The notes beneath the pieces are model-generated. The model ran no database searches and was not told where the DNA came from. It saw nothing but the letters and a program-made list of their open reading frames with translations. A stretch of 64,000 bases of DNA from Picosynechococcus sp. PCC 7117 (GTDB taxonomy: Bacteria > Cyanobacteriota > Cyanobacteriia > Cyanobacteriales > MRBY01): NCBI RefSeq assembly GCF_001693275.1, contig NZ_CP016477.1:1302001-1366000 (forward strand), given 5' to 3'. A program made the position numbers and the translations under genes. Of this stretch, positions 28,001-36,265 are shown piece after piece; positions within the stretch are counted from its first letter, which is position 1; each line of letters begins with the position of its first letter.

Positions 28001-28742
28001 TACCGATGGTGCGAGAATTGCGGTCTTTGATCGGGAACTGGAGCGTTTGACTGGTGTCGGATTCCGTAGCAGGGGAGGCGATCGCCACTGCTGGGATCGA
28101 GGGAAATTTAGGATTTTTCCAGGTGGCAAGGGTTTGTGGCGAATGAGTGTCATTGTCGAGGATTTCACGAATGGCGACATAACAAACATCAAGGGCGATC
28201 GCCAAATTTTCCGCTAGGGCCGAGAAAAAATCACGTCCTGTAACCGCAGCCGTGCCCGCCACAATACGACTCAAAATGCTTTCTGCTTTTTGGCGTTCCT
28301 GCACTTCGAGTTGTAATTTTTGGTTGATAATTGCCAACTCTTCCGGGCTTTTGAGCGCTAAAAATTTTGGTAAAAGAGTATACAGTTCTATGGCGGTATA
28401 GCAGGAAATCAAAGCCGTAAAACTGCCTTCGATCCCATCAATCCAATAAATGGGAAACCAGAGGGTCAACATATCTAAAAAGTGACCAATTCCACAGGCA
28501 GTAATGAAAGTACTAAATAGGATAAACACTCGTGAAAAAGGCATATCCTGCCGCTTTTTGACAAAATAAACCAGCATAATCGGGATCGAAAAATAGGCGA
28601 TCGCCGTAAGCAAATTCGCCATCAGATGTAGCCCAACTAGAGGGGTTTGCCATAGATAGCAGCTTCCGTGGGGCATATACATCCGCCCCGTCAAAAAGCC
28701 CCGCAGACTTTCCCAGGTCAAAGCACCAGAAAAACTCACCAT
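25050..28742 (-). CDS. hybrid histidine kinase with ETR1-like ethylene-binding-type domain
   Basis: 1230 residues from the ATG at 28742 (SD-like GGGG before it; a GTG three codons upstream is possible). Domains: three-helix membrane domain with the ETR1 signature IAYFSIP and the copper-ligand pair Cys83-GIG-His87, about 1-128; helix, then GAF about 160-280; PAS about 330-440 and a second PAS about 445-575; HisKA with NMSHEIRTPMNG; HATPase with GTGLGLAIAK; a receiver-like domain about 825-935 whose phosphoacceptor position reads LLALP, without Asp; an intact receiver (LILMDCLMP) about 965-1080; and a C-terminal HPT with AHRLKGAASS. A complete multistep phosphorelay in one protein. The position matching ETR1 Asp25, 40 residues before the Cys, is Asn43. 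Resembles Slr1212-type sensors. Confidence 0.88.
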   Translation of the reverse strand: MVSFSGALTWESLRGFLTGRMYMPHGSCYLWQTPLVGLHLMANLLTAIAYFSIPIMLVYFVKKRQDMPFSRVFILFSTFITACGIGHFLDMLTLWFPIYWIDGIEGSFTALISCYTAIELYTLLPKFLALKSPEELAIINQKLQLEVQERQKAESILSRIVAGTAAVTGRDFFSALAENLAIALDVCYVAIREILDNDTHSPQTLATWKNPKFPSIPAVAIASPATESDTSQTLQFPIKDRNSRTIGTLHVQHYQPTIDQELATKLTRIFAARAAAEIERKRALDELAWANNQLETINNQLEEKVAARTQALKTVNETLRSSEARYRSLVLNIPGAVYRCLPDAQWTMQFLSNGIEPITGYPATDFLHNQIRAFGDIIHPEDYPRVLASLGTLTPDNPTYTDEYRLVRVDQNICWVFEQGRGIFDETGHLIRLEGVMIEVTDRKLASQALDQERRQLRQLIQNMPVAMAMLDKKLCYVAHSHQWLVDYQLGEETLVGRSHREVFGNLQEDYQQHLQTALGGQVITCEEDCYVQHDGKKQYLKWTVQPWYHRENQVGGVVIVTQNINDLVEGREAALAASRLKSSFLANMSHEIRTPMNGILGIAELLQTTQLNPQQQDFIKTLSQSANHLLYVINDILDFSKLEAGEMRLESVPLQIIDCVESVAELLAIQAQTKQVELITTIDPQLGGTVTGDSMRLRQILTNLVGNAIKFTHRGSVVIRALPMAEDEASVLVKFEVIDTGIGIDKADQAKLFRSFSQVDPSTTREYGGTGLGLAIAKHLVSLMAGDIGLESSPGQGSTFWFTARFQRLETPSPLPQLAPYRVLLIDSQPLSLEATRRQLSHYGVSVTAYGDFMGGILALEQQDSFDLMLLALPIVGNQAGIETVLDKVKTLLPRENLVLLLSAVDYPRLKNWLQPQGLRYLLRPLQQEALLRCLQAEKRLDQTMADDPDLDWTLAEILGDQGERSPDIQILVVEDTPINQTVILNQLEIIGFRSIDCVSNGREALAQLQQRTYDLILMDCLMPELDGYTTTEMIRQQEQEDTHQLIIAMTANAMKGDREKCLAAGMDGYIAKPTSIKTLRQVIDKCLQKSEKSRSIGAIAAPTIQENPEMVADPDAPVDLTQLVHFYGDNPNFHREVFKQFLDFAASYIEALQGAIANRDAKKISYEAHRLKGAASSVSVRKIPDWCIAIEFALATENYATIQTLSQQIETHFQAAHQFIQTYLESPD

Positions 28743-29239
28743 ACACAACACCCCGAATTATTTTTGTAGCATTGTTGTCAGTTATTTTGGAGGGGAGAAT
28801 TGCCTTAATTATTTCCCCTAAATTGGCTTGAGTATTTAAGCAAATTTTAACAGCCCTTTTACTGACCTAAAGTGAAATTCAGCATAAAGCGATCATTTTT
28901 TAACCTTGATTTTTAAGCATGAAAGTTATGTTTTCTCGCAAAAAGGCGATCGCCAAATTACTAAATCAATTTAGATTCTCCCCAAAGCTCAAAAATTTAT
29001 CCTGATTGAAAAATAGGATACAAATTTAATTTAAATCGCCTTGTCCAAGACGCAACACCACGAGCTGTTCCTGCTTTTGGCTCAATGGCGTTACAGAGGC
29101 TGGCCATGATTCTCTAAATTTTCCCTTGGGCTGCAGCGAGCTGACAAAATTTTGAGAAAGGGGAAGCGATCGCCAAAGTCTTCAGGCATAATGAAAAAAA
29201 TCTATTTCAGTTACCCAAAAGTCAAGGTAGGAGTCGTCA
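28743..29239. other. 497-bp spacer between the hybrid kinase and the serine-hydrolase gene
   Basis: Divergent promoter region. Two HIP1 sites near 28948 and 29167 and an AT-rich block at 28780-28930. No ORF with convincing coding character and no RNA gene that I can recognise. Confidence 0.4.
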
Positions 29240-30481
29240 GTGGTTGGTAAGTCCCGTCGTTCTAAACGCAGAAAATCCCCAGCGCCACGATCATTGAATG
29301 CTGCGACCAATACTAAGGTGATCGCCTTTGAAGCCCGTCATCGGCAAGGAAATTCCCCCCAGGCGATCGCGCTCCAGGCCCCCCCCAACTCCCCAAGGAC
29401 AAATCGCCGTTCTCGCCGCCCAGTCCGCCAAGCACGCCTCAAATTACCCCGGCCCTTCCTGTATCCTCTCCGTTTACTCATCGTGGGTGTGGGCGTTAGT
29501 GCTTGTATTGGCACCATTCTCAGCGCGGCGAACCTACGCTCCGTCCCCACGGTTACTCCCCCCGACAACGTAACGAGCCAACAGCTCCTCTCTGAACAGG
29601 TTTCTCCTCCCCCGGCCCCGGCGCCACTCCCCCTAAAAAAGCCCCTCACCCAACTGGCAGAAACCACCCAAGCGGCGATCGCCGCTGACTCTACCCTCGA
29701 TGCGTCTTTGCTCTTTGTGGATTTAGACACCGGGGAATATTTAGATGTGGCTGGCGATCGCCCCCTCTCCGCCGCCAGTACGATCAAAATTCCCATTCTT
29801 GTGGCCTTCTTTGAAGCCGTTGACAGTGGCAAAGTCAACCTCGATGATTCCCTCACCCTCACTCAAGAGGTCATCGGGGGTGGATCTGGCGGCATGCAGT
29901 ACAAAACCCCAGGCAGCACCTACACCGCCCTCTACACCGCCACGGAAATGAGCGTCAACAGTGACAACACCGCCACCAACATGATCACCGAGTTGTTGGG
30001 GGGGGATGCCGTCCTCAACGCCAAATTTCAGCAGTGGGGCATGACCCAAACCCAATTAAACAACCCCCTGCCGGATCTCGAAGGCACAAACCTCACCAGC
30101 GCTAAGGATCTTGCCCATCTCCTGGCCCGCGTTAACCAAGGCGAAATCTTGTCTGTCCGCTCCCGCGATCGCCTGTTTCGGATCATGGGAGCCACGAGTA
30201 ATGATCGCCTTTTACCCCAGAGTTTGGGCCAGGGAGCCGACATCGTCCATAAAACCGGAGACATCGGCAGTATCATCGGCGATGCGGGAATTGTTGATCT
30301 GCCCAATGGCAAGCGTTACGTTGCCGCAATTTTTGTCGAGCGTCCCTACAACGACCCTAAAGGAAAAGAGCTACTCCACAAAATCAGCCGTCAATTCTAT
30401 GACCACATGGCTAAAAAAGAGATTATCCAAGCGCCTAGCCAACCAGTCGCCCCAGAGACAGCCCCAGCCCCAACGCCTTAA
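29240..30481 (+). CDS. membrane-anchored class A beta-lactamase-fold serine hydrolase
   Basis: 413 residues from a GTG with GGTAGGAG about 7 bp before it. A basic 70-residue N-terminus (Arg/Lys/Ser-rich) is followed by one membrane helix (about 74-97), a Pro-rich linker (110-136) and a class A beta-lactamase fold. Motifs: Ser180-Thr-Ile-Lys183, Ser241-Asp-Asn and Lys338-Thr-Gly. At the spot of the deacylating Glu166 (three residues before the Leu-Asn in TQTQLNN) the sequence has Gln270. So it may act as a slow or non-hydrolytic penicillin-binding protein or carboxypeptidase rather than a true beta-lactamase. The C-terminal 20 residues are Pro/Gln/Ala-rich. Converges on dnaN with a 4-bp stop overlap. 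Confidence 0.85.
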   Translation: MVGKSRRSKRRKSPAPRSLNAATNTKVIAFEARHRQGNSPQAIALQAPPNSPRTNRRSRRPVRQARLKLPRPFLYPLRLLIVGVGVSACIGTILSAANLRSVPTVTPPDNVTSQQLLSEQVSPPPAPAPLPLKKPLTQLAETTQAAIAADSTLDASLLFVDLDTGEYLDVAGDRPLSAASTIKIPILVAFFEAVDSGKVNLDDSLTLTQEVIGGGSGGMQYKTPGSTYTALYTATEMSVNSDNTATNMITELLGGDAVLNAKFQQWGMTQTQLNNPLPDLEGTNLTSAKDLAHLLARVNQGEILSVRSRDRLFRIMGATSNDRLLPQSLGQGADIVHKTGDIGSIIGDAGIVDLPNGKRYVAAIFVERPYNDPKGKELLHKISRQFYDHMAKKEIIQAPSQPVAPETAPAPTP

Positions 30482-31662
30482 CTGCGGATCTGCACGGGCA
30501 TAATCAAATAAGTCATTTGCACTGCACCCAGGGGCGTAAAAATGACTGGCTGGTTATTCTCATTCAACTGCATCTTGATCTCATTACTCGGTAAAGCCTT
30601 CAAACCATCGATGAGATACCTCACGTTAAAGGCGATCTCTAGGTCTGTCCCTGAAACCTGGGCGGGCAACGCTTCTTCACCACTGCCCACATCCTGGGCT
30701 TCCACAGCGAGGTGAAGTTTTTGTTCGGCGCTGTTGAGGCGGAATTTGACAATATTATTTTTTTGATCGGCCAGAACCGCCACCCGTTCAATGCTGCTAA
30801 TCAAAGCCCGCCGCTCTAGGGTGACATCGCGGCTAAACTGGCGGGGAATTAACTGATGGTAAGCGGGGTAGGCACCGTCTAGTTTGCGGCTGGTGAGGCG
30901 CTGGTGGTTGACTTCAAAAATGACTTGGCTATCGTCTAAATGCAGGGCAATCAAATCCGCTTCATTGGCGGTGGTCAACATTCGTTCTAGTTCCCGGAGC
31001 GCCCGTGCAGGAATGGTTAAAGCAAAATCTTCCAGGGTTGAGGTGGGAAGTTTACCGGTTTCGCTGGATTCTGGCTCTGGACTGACCTGATCACTGGTTT
31101 CAACGAGGGCAAGGCGGTGGCCATCGGTCGCGGCAAACTCAAGGCAATCCTGGTGATGGGTGAGATGGACGCCCGTGAGAACTTGCTTGGTTTCATCGGG
31201 GCTTGCGGCGAATAGTACACCTCCTAGGCCTTCACTCAAGGCGATCGCCGGCAACATTAATTTTTTACCGTCCTGGATCGTTGGTAATTCTGGGAATTCC
31301 TCGGCCCCCATCCCTCGAATCTGAAACCGTCCCGTAGCAGCAGTTAGGGTCGCCTGGGCATCGCCTTTCATCAAAGTATCCGACGGACAACTCAAGGTCA
31401 CTTCCCCCTCAGGCAGACGCGACACAATATCATTGAGCAACTTCGCTGGCAGGGTTAGGGTGCCCCCTTCGATGACTTGGGCCGGAAAACTCGTGCGAAT
31501 GCCGAGGCTGAGATCAAAAGCGGTGAGTTGAATCTGGTGGCGGTTCGCATCCGCAGTCAACAGCACATTTCCCAAAATAGGGTGGGTAGGCCGCGAGGGC
31601 ACCGCCCGACCGACGAGGGACAGTTGGCTATTTAGATCACTTTGACTGCAAACAAACTTCAT
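30478..31662 (-). CDS. dnaN: DNA polymerase III sliding clamp (beta)
   Basis: 394 residues from the ATG at 31662, where MKFVCSQSDLNSQL is the conserved start; the frame runs 46 codons further upstream with no coding character. Three homologous clamp subdomains are visible: IRTSFPAQVIEGGTLTLPAK in the first, DGHRLALVETSDQVSPE in the second and the C-terminal MPVQIRS, all family-specific. The ring-shaped dimer tethers the polymerase to DNA. cp12 diverges upstream. Confidence 0.95.
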   Translation of the reverse strand: MKFVCSQSDLNSQLSLVGRAVPSRPTHPILGNVLLTADANRHQIQLTAFDLSLGIRTSFPAQVIEGGTLTLPAKLLNDIVSRLPEGEVTLSCPSDTLMKGDAQATLTAATGRFQIRGMGAEEFPELPTIQDGKKLMLPAIALSEGLGGVLFAASPDETKQVLTGVHLTHHQDCLEFAATDGHRLALVETSDQVSPEPESSETGKLPTSTLEDFALTIPARALRELERMLTTANEADLIALHLDDSQVIFEVNHQRLTSRKLDGAYPAYHQLIPRQFSRDVTLERRALISSIERVAVLADQKNNIVKFRLNSAEQKLHLAVEAQDVGSGEEALPAQVSGTDLEIAFNVRYLIDGLKALPSNEIKMQLNENNQPVIFTPLGAVQMTYLIMPVQIRS

Positions 31663-32007
31663 GGCTTTTTCTGGAGATCTCCAAGCAGAGCAGATAGATT
31701 CTACTACAACATCCCCTAGCCGGCGGGATTTTTTCTGGGGCGGCGATGGCGCAATACCCGATCTAAAATAAACCGACCCACCAGGTTTCCTACGGTACAA
31801 TGGGGAGCAGTAGGGACTTTTTATTTTTCGAATTTAATCCTGCGCTAATCTCCATCGGTGAATGCCAATCACTGCCAAGAAAAGCAAAGAGTTTCGTTCC
31901 TACGCCAGTGGCTGTTGTCTTTTCTTTTTGCTGAGCTTAAGCAAACATTGCAACATTCGTCACTGGAGCCCTTAATTAAAAAAGATAGCAAGATAAAACG
32001 AGGATTC
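31663..32007. other. 345-bp divergent region dnaN-cp12
   Basis: Contains promoters for both genes. No secure -35/-10 pair, riboswitch or RNA gene recognised. A frame open across part of it into CP12 reads without coding character. Confidence 0.35.
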
Positions 32008-32229
32008 ATGACAAATATTCATCAAAAAATTGAACAAGAACGTGATGCGGCTCGGGAAGCTTGTAGTACTGACTCCACTTCCGCTGAATGTGCAGCTGCT
32101 TGGGACGCCGTTGAAGAACTCCAGGCGGAAGCCGCCCACCAACGGGAAAAAGAGCCGGAAAAAAGTCCCCTAGAAAAGTTTTGTGATGATAACCCCGACG
32201 CGGATGAATGCCGTCTTTATGAAGACTAA
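32008..32229 (+). CDS. cp12: CP12, redox regulator of GAPDH and PRK
   Basis: 73 residues from the ATG at 32008, which has CGAGG a few bases upstream. Cys19 and Cys28 form the N-terminal pair around TDSTSAE, the AAAWDAVEEL core is intact, and Cys59 and Cys68 form the C-terminal pair in KFCDDNPDADECRLYED, which binds GAPDH. When oxidised, CP12 assembles GAPDH and phosphoribulokinase into an inactive complex and so switches the Calvin cycle off in the dark. The protein is intrinsically disordered when reduced. The 3' side ends in a strong hairpin at 32336. Confidence 0.96.
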   Translation: MTNIHQKIEQERDAAREACSTDSTSAECAAAWDAVEELQAEAAHQREKEPEKSPLEKFCDDNPDADECRLYED

Positions 32230-32335
32230 TTTTGTCGGCGATCGCCTTTATTTCTGTTAAAAAAATTAATTGATGCGCTTTTGGTCATTGATCTTGGCTT
32301 CGGTAAGGTCAAAAAACGTGCTAAAGGCTAACCCC

Positions 32336-32372
32336 CAAAGCAGTGGTTTCTCTCCGTAGTGCCACTGCTTTG
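32336..32372 (+). terminator. 11-bp perfect hairpin downstream of cp12
   Basis: CAAAGCAGTGG pairs with CCACTGCTTTG across a 15-nt loop. It is followed by ACTTGTGT rather than a run of T, so it may be a 3'-end stabiliser or part of a small RNA instead of a simple intrinsic terminator. Confidence 0.5.
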
Positions 32373-32427
32373 ACTTGTGTATACTGTGAAAAATCAATCT
32401 TAATTTGTCTCAAACCCCACATAAACC

Positions 32428-33021
32428 ATGGATGAAACGTTACTACAGCAATTGGCCTGGATGGACTACCGTTTGGCGGTCATTTTTACGGTGATGGTGC
32501 CGATTGCACTGTTGATCTGGAGTTTCGTCGCGAAGGTGGAATCGATGCAGCGGCTCCTGGGCATTTACTGGAAAGTGGCCAGCTTGTTAATGGTGACGGT
32601 GTATCTGTTGATTCCCAGTTGGTCAGTGGGCTATCTGACAGGGCTGTTGTCACGGATTTTGATCCCCATTGGGTTATGGTTTTGGATTGATCTCAATGAA
32701 GAAATTCGCGATCAGCCGGGTAGTCGTCTAAAACTCGCGTTTACGGCTTGGCGTTGGGCGGTGACAGTTTACTGTGCGCTCGGGGCGATCGCCAATCTAC
32801 CATTTTTGGGCTGTGCCTTTTCGACGGCGATGCGCCAAGGAACCTATTGCCAAGTGTGGCTAGAAGCACCCAGCCGTTACCAACAAATTTTGCACGCCAA
32901 CTCGACACCCGGTTTTCTCGGCTTCTTAGGAATTGTCGGCTTGGTGATTTATGTCGTGTATTTACTGACGTTTTTGGTGTTCCGTTTGGGACGTCAGGGC
33001 CGCATTGCCATCGAAGAATAA
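32428..33021 (+). CDS. DUF3177 membrane protein
   Basis: 197 residues, four or five hydrophobic segments. Conserved spots that I recognise as DUF3177: WMDYRLAVIFTVMVPI near the start, FWIDLNEEI in the middle and the C-terminal YVVYLLTFLVFRLGRQGR. Function unknown; found almost only in cyanobacteria. It has its own promoter region after the cp12 hairpin and is followed by tRNA-Phe 98 bp downstream. Confidence 0.8.
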   Translation: MDETLLQQLAWMDYRLAVIFTVMVPIALLIWSFVAKVESMQRLLGIYWKVASLLMVTVYLLIPSWSVGYLTGLLSRILIPIGLWFWIDLNEEIRDQPGSRLKLAFTAWRWAVTVYCALGAIANLPFLGCAFSTAMRQGTYCQVWLEAPSRYQQILHANSTPGFLGFLGIVGLVIYVVYLLTFLVFRLGRQGRIAIEE

Positions 33022-33072
33022 TGGAAAAAACCCCGTAAAAAACTTTTTTTGAGAAAAATCTAGGCTTAGGGG

Positions 33073-33101
33073 TTGCCAATTTAAAATTGCTTTGCTAAAT
33101 T
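33073..33101 (+). promoter_or_regulatory. sigma70-type promoter of tRNA-Phe
   Basis: TTGCCA at 33073-33078, a 17-bp spacer and TAAATT at 33096-33101, with the tRNA 5' end 18 bp further on. Spacing is ideal and both hexamers match the consensus at four or five positions. Confidence 0.6.
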
Positions 33102-33119
33102 AGAACTTGTGCGCAAAAC

Positions 33120-33192
<73 letters not shown>

Positions 33193-33201
33193 CTGCATAA
33201 A

Positions 33202-33231
33202 GAGAGTTCACCTCGGTGGGCTCTTTTTTTG
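33202..33231 (+). terminator. intrinsic terminator of tRNA-Phe
   Basis: GAGTTCAC/GTGGGCTC stem (two G-T pairs) with a CTCG tetraloop and a T7 run, 10 bp after the tRNA. Confidence 0.9.
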
Positions 33232-33273
33232 TTTGAAAAATATTTTTAGAATCAAGTTGTTTCCGCTACAAAG

Positions 33274-33299
33274 AAACCCAACCGGGCTAGGCTGGGTTT
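33274..33299 (+). other. hairpin upstream of the 25-residue ORF
   Basis: AAACCCAAC pairs with GCTGGGTTT (one A-C mismatch) around CGGGCTAG. A T-rich run starts 10 bp later. Could be an attenuator or a 5'-UTR structure. Confidence 0.4.
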
Positions 33300-33329
33300 G
33301 AACGCAGATTGTATTTTTAGGGAATTTGT

Positions 33330-33407
33330 ATGGGCGTACTCATGATCCTGGGGCTTTTGCTCCTAATTCTCCTCGGCGGGCTAATCCTGGGTTTGGGCAA
33401 TGATTAG
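33330..33407 (+). CDS. candidate 25-residue single-helix membrane protein
   Basis: ATG at 33330 with AGGGA 6 bp upstream; 25 codons to TAG at 33405. The product [12 protein letters not shown]..., ending GLILGLGND, is almost entirely one hydrophobic helix (residues 2-22) with a Gly-Gly kink and an acidic end. It has the size and form of the tiny photosystem and cytochrome b6f subunits but does not match PetG, PetL, PetN, PsaM, PsbT, PsbI or Psb30 as I know them. It lies between the tRNA-Phe terminator and the convergent lysC, and its stop overlaps the lysC stop by 3 bp. Translation is unproven, but the SD and the composition favour it. Confidence 0.5.
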   Translation: MGVLMILGLLLLILLGGLILGLGND

Positions 33408-35218
33408 GCGGGGACTTCCACCTTTGCTTCACCACCGAGGGCAAAGGCTTCATGGACGAGTTTCAGGGCGGCCTGGCCTTGGGTTTCTGGGACGACGCAA
33501 CTAATTTTAATCTCAGAAGTGGTGATCATCTGAATGTTAATTTTTGCCGTGGCGAGGGCTTGGAAGAAACGAGCCGCAACCCCTGGTGCGCCAATCATCC
33601 CAGAACCGACAATACTGACTTTGGCGATCGCCGGATCTACTTCGATTTCCCCAAAGTTTAGCTGTTCCGCCATGCTAGAGAGGGCGAGGCGAGCCGCTTC
33701 AGCATCCCCCTGGGCGACGGTAAAGGCAATGTCACGGGTTTTGATCCCATTGAGCACACGGCACCGTTGGGATTGAATAATCATATCGACGCTGATGTTT
33801 TGGTGGGCCAACAGCGAAAAAATTTGGGCAGCCATACCAGGACTATCCGGCACGTGACGAATGGCCAGTTGCGCTTGTTTGAGGTCAAGGGCGACACCCC
33901 GGACGGGGGGGTGATCTTCGGGATTGAGAGCCGCCGGGGTCGCATTCATCGGGGAAGAGGCAATGTCAAAAACATCGCAGAGGGTGGCGATCGCCCGGTC
34001 ACAATCCGTCTGCTGGATAACGCAACTCACCTTCACTTCCGAGGTAGAAATCATCTCGATATTAATCCCTGCATCAGCTAGGCTTTGGAACATGGTGGCG
34101 GCAATTCCGGGACGGCCAATCATCCCAGCCCCAGAGATGGTGATTTTGGCAATGTCATTGGCGCTCATCACTGCAACGTCGCTTAAATCTTGGTCTGTAC
34201 CAGCGCAGAGGGTAGGGGCAATGGCTTCGGCGATCGCCTGGGCCTGGGTGGCGGCATTTTCGGTCACGGTAAAGGCAATATCATTACTGTTGCCATCGTG
34301 GATCGACTGGATAATTAAATCCACATCGACATTGTGGGTGGCGATTTCCCCAAATAATTTGGCGGCGACGCCGGGGCGATCAGGGATGTGCAGCATCGCA
34401 ATACGGGCCTGGTTGGTATCAAACTCCACCGCATCGACGGCCTTGGCAATTTCGAGGTTAATCAAGGGGCGATCGCTCACCGGGGCAGAGGTCACCCAAG
34501 TCCCCGGATCCTCCGTCCAACTGGAACGCACCACCAAAGGCACCCCATAATTTTTCGCAATTTCGACAGCACGGGGATGGAGCACCTTCGCCCCTAAACT
34601 GGCAAGCTCTAGCATTTCATCGGATGTGACTTCGGCCATCAGTTGCGCTTCAGGGACGATACGCGGGTCGGTGGTTAAAATTCCTGGCACATCGGTATAA
34701 ATTTCACAGCAGGAGGCCTTGAGGGCGGCGGCGATCGCCACCGCAGAAGTATCCGATCCGCCCCGACCCAGGGTAGTAATTTCTAGATCTTCGGTTTTGG
34801 AAATGCCCTGGAAACCCGCCACGACGATTACCTCTCCCTTTTGCAGGTGCCGCTGGAGACGGTCGGTTTTAATTTCGAGGATGCGGGCACGGCTATGTTC
34901 AGCTTCGGTGACGATCCCGACTTGGGCACCAGTAAGGGAAATTGCCGGTTGTCCCAGTTCCTGGAGGGCCATACTGAGTAAAGAAATCGAGACCTGTTCC
35001 CCCGTAGAGAGAAGCATATCCATTTCCCGCCGGTTGGGATTACCACTAATTTCGTGGGCTAATTTCACCAAACCATCAGTGGTTTTTCCCATGGCAGAGA
35101 CCACCACGACAATTTGATTGCCCGCTTGGGCCCGTTGCTGTACCCGCTTGGCCACCGCTTGGATTCTTTCCACCGAGCCGACGGAGGTACCGCCATATTT
35201 TTGAACGATCATTGCCAT
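33404..35218 (-). CDS. lysC: aspartate kinase with duplicated ACT pairs
   Basis: 604 residues. The kinase domain covers 1-245 ([34 protein letters not shown]). Two pairs of ACT domains then follow, four in all, twice the usual number. Each pair has the repeated form S-N-D-I-A-F-T-V or R-D-I-A-F-T-V and I-S-G/V-G-S-G-M-I-G. The enzyme makes aspartyl phosphate, the entry to lysine, threonine, methionine and isoleucine. The four ACT modules are the usual cyanobacterial form and fit feedback control by lysine and threonine. asd and dapA, the next steps to lysine, lie at 42-44 kb. Confidence 0.96.
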   Translation of the reverse strand: MAMIVQKYGGTSVGSVERIQAVAKRVQQRAQAGNQIVVVVSAMGKTTDGLVKLAHEISGNPNRREMDMLLSTGEQVSISLLSMALQELGQPAISLTGAQVGIVTEAEHSRARILEIKTDRLQRHLQKGEVIVVAGFQGISKTEDLEITTLGRGGSDTSAVAIAAALKASCCEIYTDVPGILTTDPRIVPEAQLMAEVTSDEMLELASLGAKVLHPRAVEIAKNYGVPLVVRSSWTEDPGTWVTSAPVSDRPLINLEIAKAVDAVEFDTNQARIAMLHIPDRPGVAAKLFGEIATHNVDVDLIIQSIHDGNSNDIAFTVTENAATQAQAIAEAIAPTLCAGTDQDLSDVAVMSANDIAKITISGAGMIGRPGIAATMFQSLADAGINIEMISTSEVKVSCVIQQTDCDRAIATLCDVFDIASSPMNATPAALNPEDHPPVRGVALDLKQAQLAIRHVPDSPGMAAQIFSLLAHQNISVDMIIQSQRCRVLNGIKTRDIAFTVAQGDAEAARLALSSMAEQLNFGEIEVDPAIAKVSIVGSGMIGAPGVAARFFQALATAKINIQMITTSEIKISCVVPETQGQAALKLVHEAFALGGEAKVEVPA

Positions 35219-35812
35219 GGAACCTGCCTCACTCTCCCGAACTTAAAACACAATTCGCTTTCCATAGATGTTTTGGAAAATCGGTGATCCACTCTAGCAA
35301 ATCCTACCGACTTTTCTGATCGATCTTTCACATTCTGTTGTGTGGTGCCGTCATCTCTGTTACGTTCAGGGGCAATTTTTTCACCCAAGGTTTACGATGG
35401 ATTATCGTTCACCAAAGCCACGGCATCGAGAAAATTTCAGGCGATCGCCATAGCATAAATTCCCTGGGGAAAACGGAAAAAAACGTTAAGTGACTTGTCT
35501 TTCCGCACCATTTACCCCATAATGGGTCACTCGATGGTGCTATACATTCTGTAACGTTCACGGTAAAGTAAAAATTCCAGAGCAACCGCACGATGTGAAG
35601 TATGCCACCACTGCTCCTGTGACAGACAAACCGATCAGTTTTCACCGAAGGCCCTAGGGCACAACAACACTGGATGATCAGTCTTTTTACAGTTAAATTT
35701 TTTTGTATGCAAGGTCAAAGGCGATCGCCACATTATCAGCACTTGATCCCTGGACGAGTTTGTCCCCAAACCAGTTTTTCATCTAACCCAACCAACATCT
35801 AGGAGGTTCCCT
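35219..35812. other. 594-bp divergent spacer lysC-rbp with structured leader
   Basis: Contains no ORF with coding character. Notable items: two similar TAACGTTCA-type words near 35355 and 35550; a hairpin with GCACCAT (35505-35511) pairing with ATGGTGC (35534-35540) and an inner ACCC/GGGT stem; a HIP1 site near 35722; and a strong SD (AGGAGG) at the rbp start. A long 5' leader or a small RNA is possible. Confidence 0.45.
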
Positions 35813-36247
35813 ATGTCCGTACGTTTGTATGTCGGCAATCTGCCCAAAGACGTCGTCGAAAAACAAGCCCTGGTTGATTTCTTTGCTGAAGCAGGCGAAA
35901 ACGCAACCACCAAAGTGATCAAAGACCGGAAAACAGGCAAATGCCGTGGTTTCGCCTTCGTTACCGTCCCCACCGACGAAGAAGCCGATGCTTTCATCGA
36001 AAAGTACAATGGCCAATCCTTCATGGACAGTCCCCTCAAAATTGAGAAGGCTCTCCCCCGTAGCAAAGGCGATGACAAACCCGCCGAAGCCAGTAACGCC
36101 AAAGGCGGCAAGCGCAAGCGCAGTGGTGGCAGCAGCAAAAAGCAATCCAGCTACGGCGATGCAACTTCCGCTCAACCCGACCCCCGCTGGGCCAGTGAAC
36201 TGGAGAAGCTCAAAGATATGCTCCAACAGCAAACCGCTAACGTTTAG
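35813..36247 (+). CDS. RRM RNA-binding protein (Rbp family)
   Basis: 144 residues. A single RRM covers 1-82, with RNP2 RLYVGNLP and RNP1 KCRGFAFVTV both complete. A Lys/Arg/Gly/Ser-rich tail (85-125) follows, and then a short acidic C-terminal helix (WASELEKLKDMLQQ). The long tail and C-terminal helix match the Rbp3 type (Slr0193-like) more than the short Gly-tailed Rbp1/Rbp2; Rbp3 has been linked to placing thylakoid mRNAs near the membrane. The perfect AGGAGG lies 8 bp before the ATG. A terminator hairpin follows at 36266. Confidence 0.85.
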   Translation: MSVRLYVGNLPKDVVEKQALVDFFAEAGENATTKVIKDRKTGKCRGFAFVTVPTDEEADAFIEKYNGQSFMDSPLKIEKALPRSKGDDKPAEASNAKGGKRKRSGGSSKKQSSYGDATSAQPDPRWASELEKLKDMLQQQTANV

Positions 36248-36265
36248 GCCTTGGGTCATTGATTT

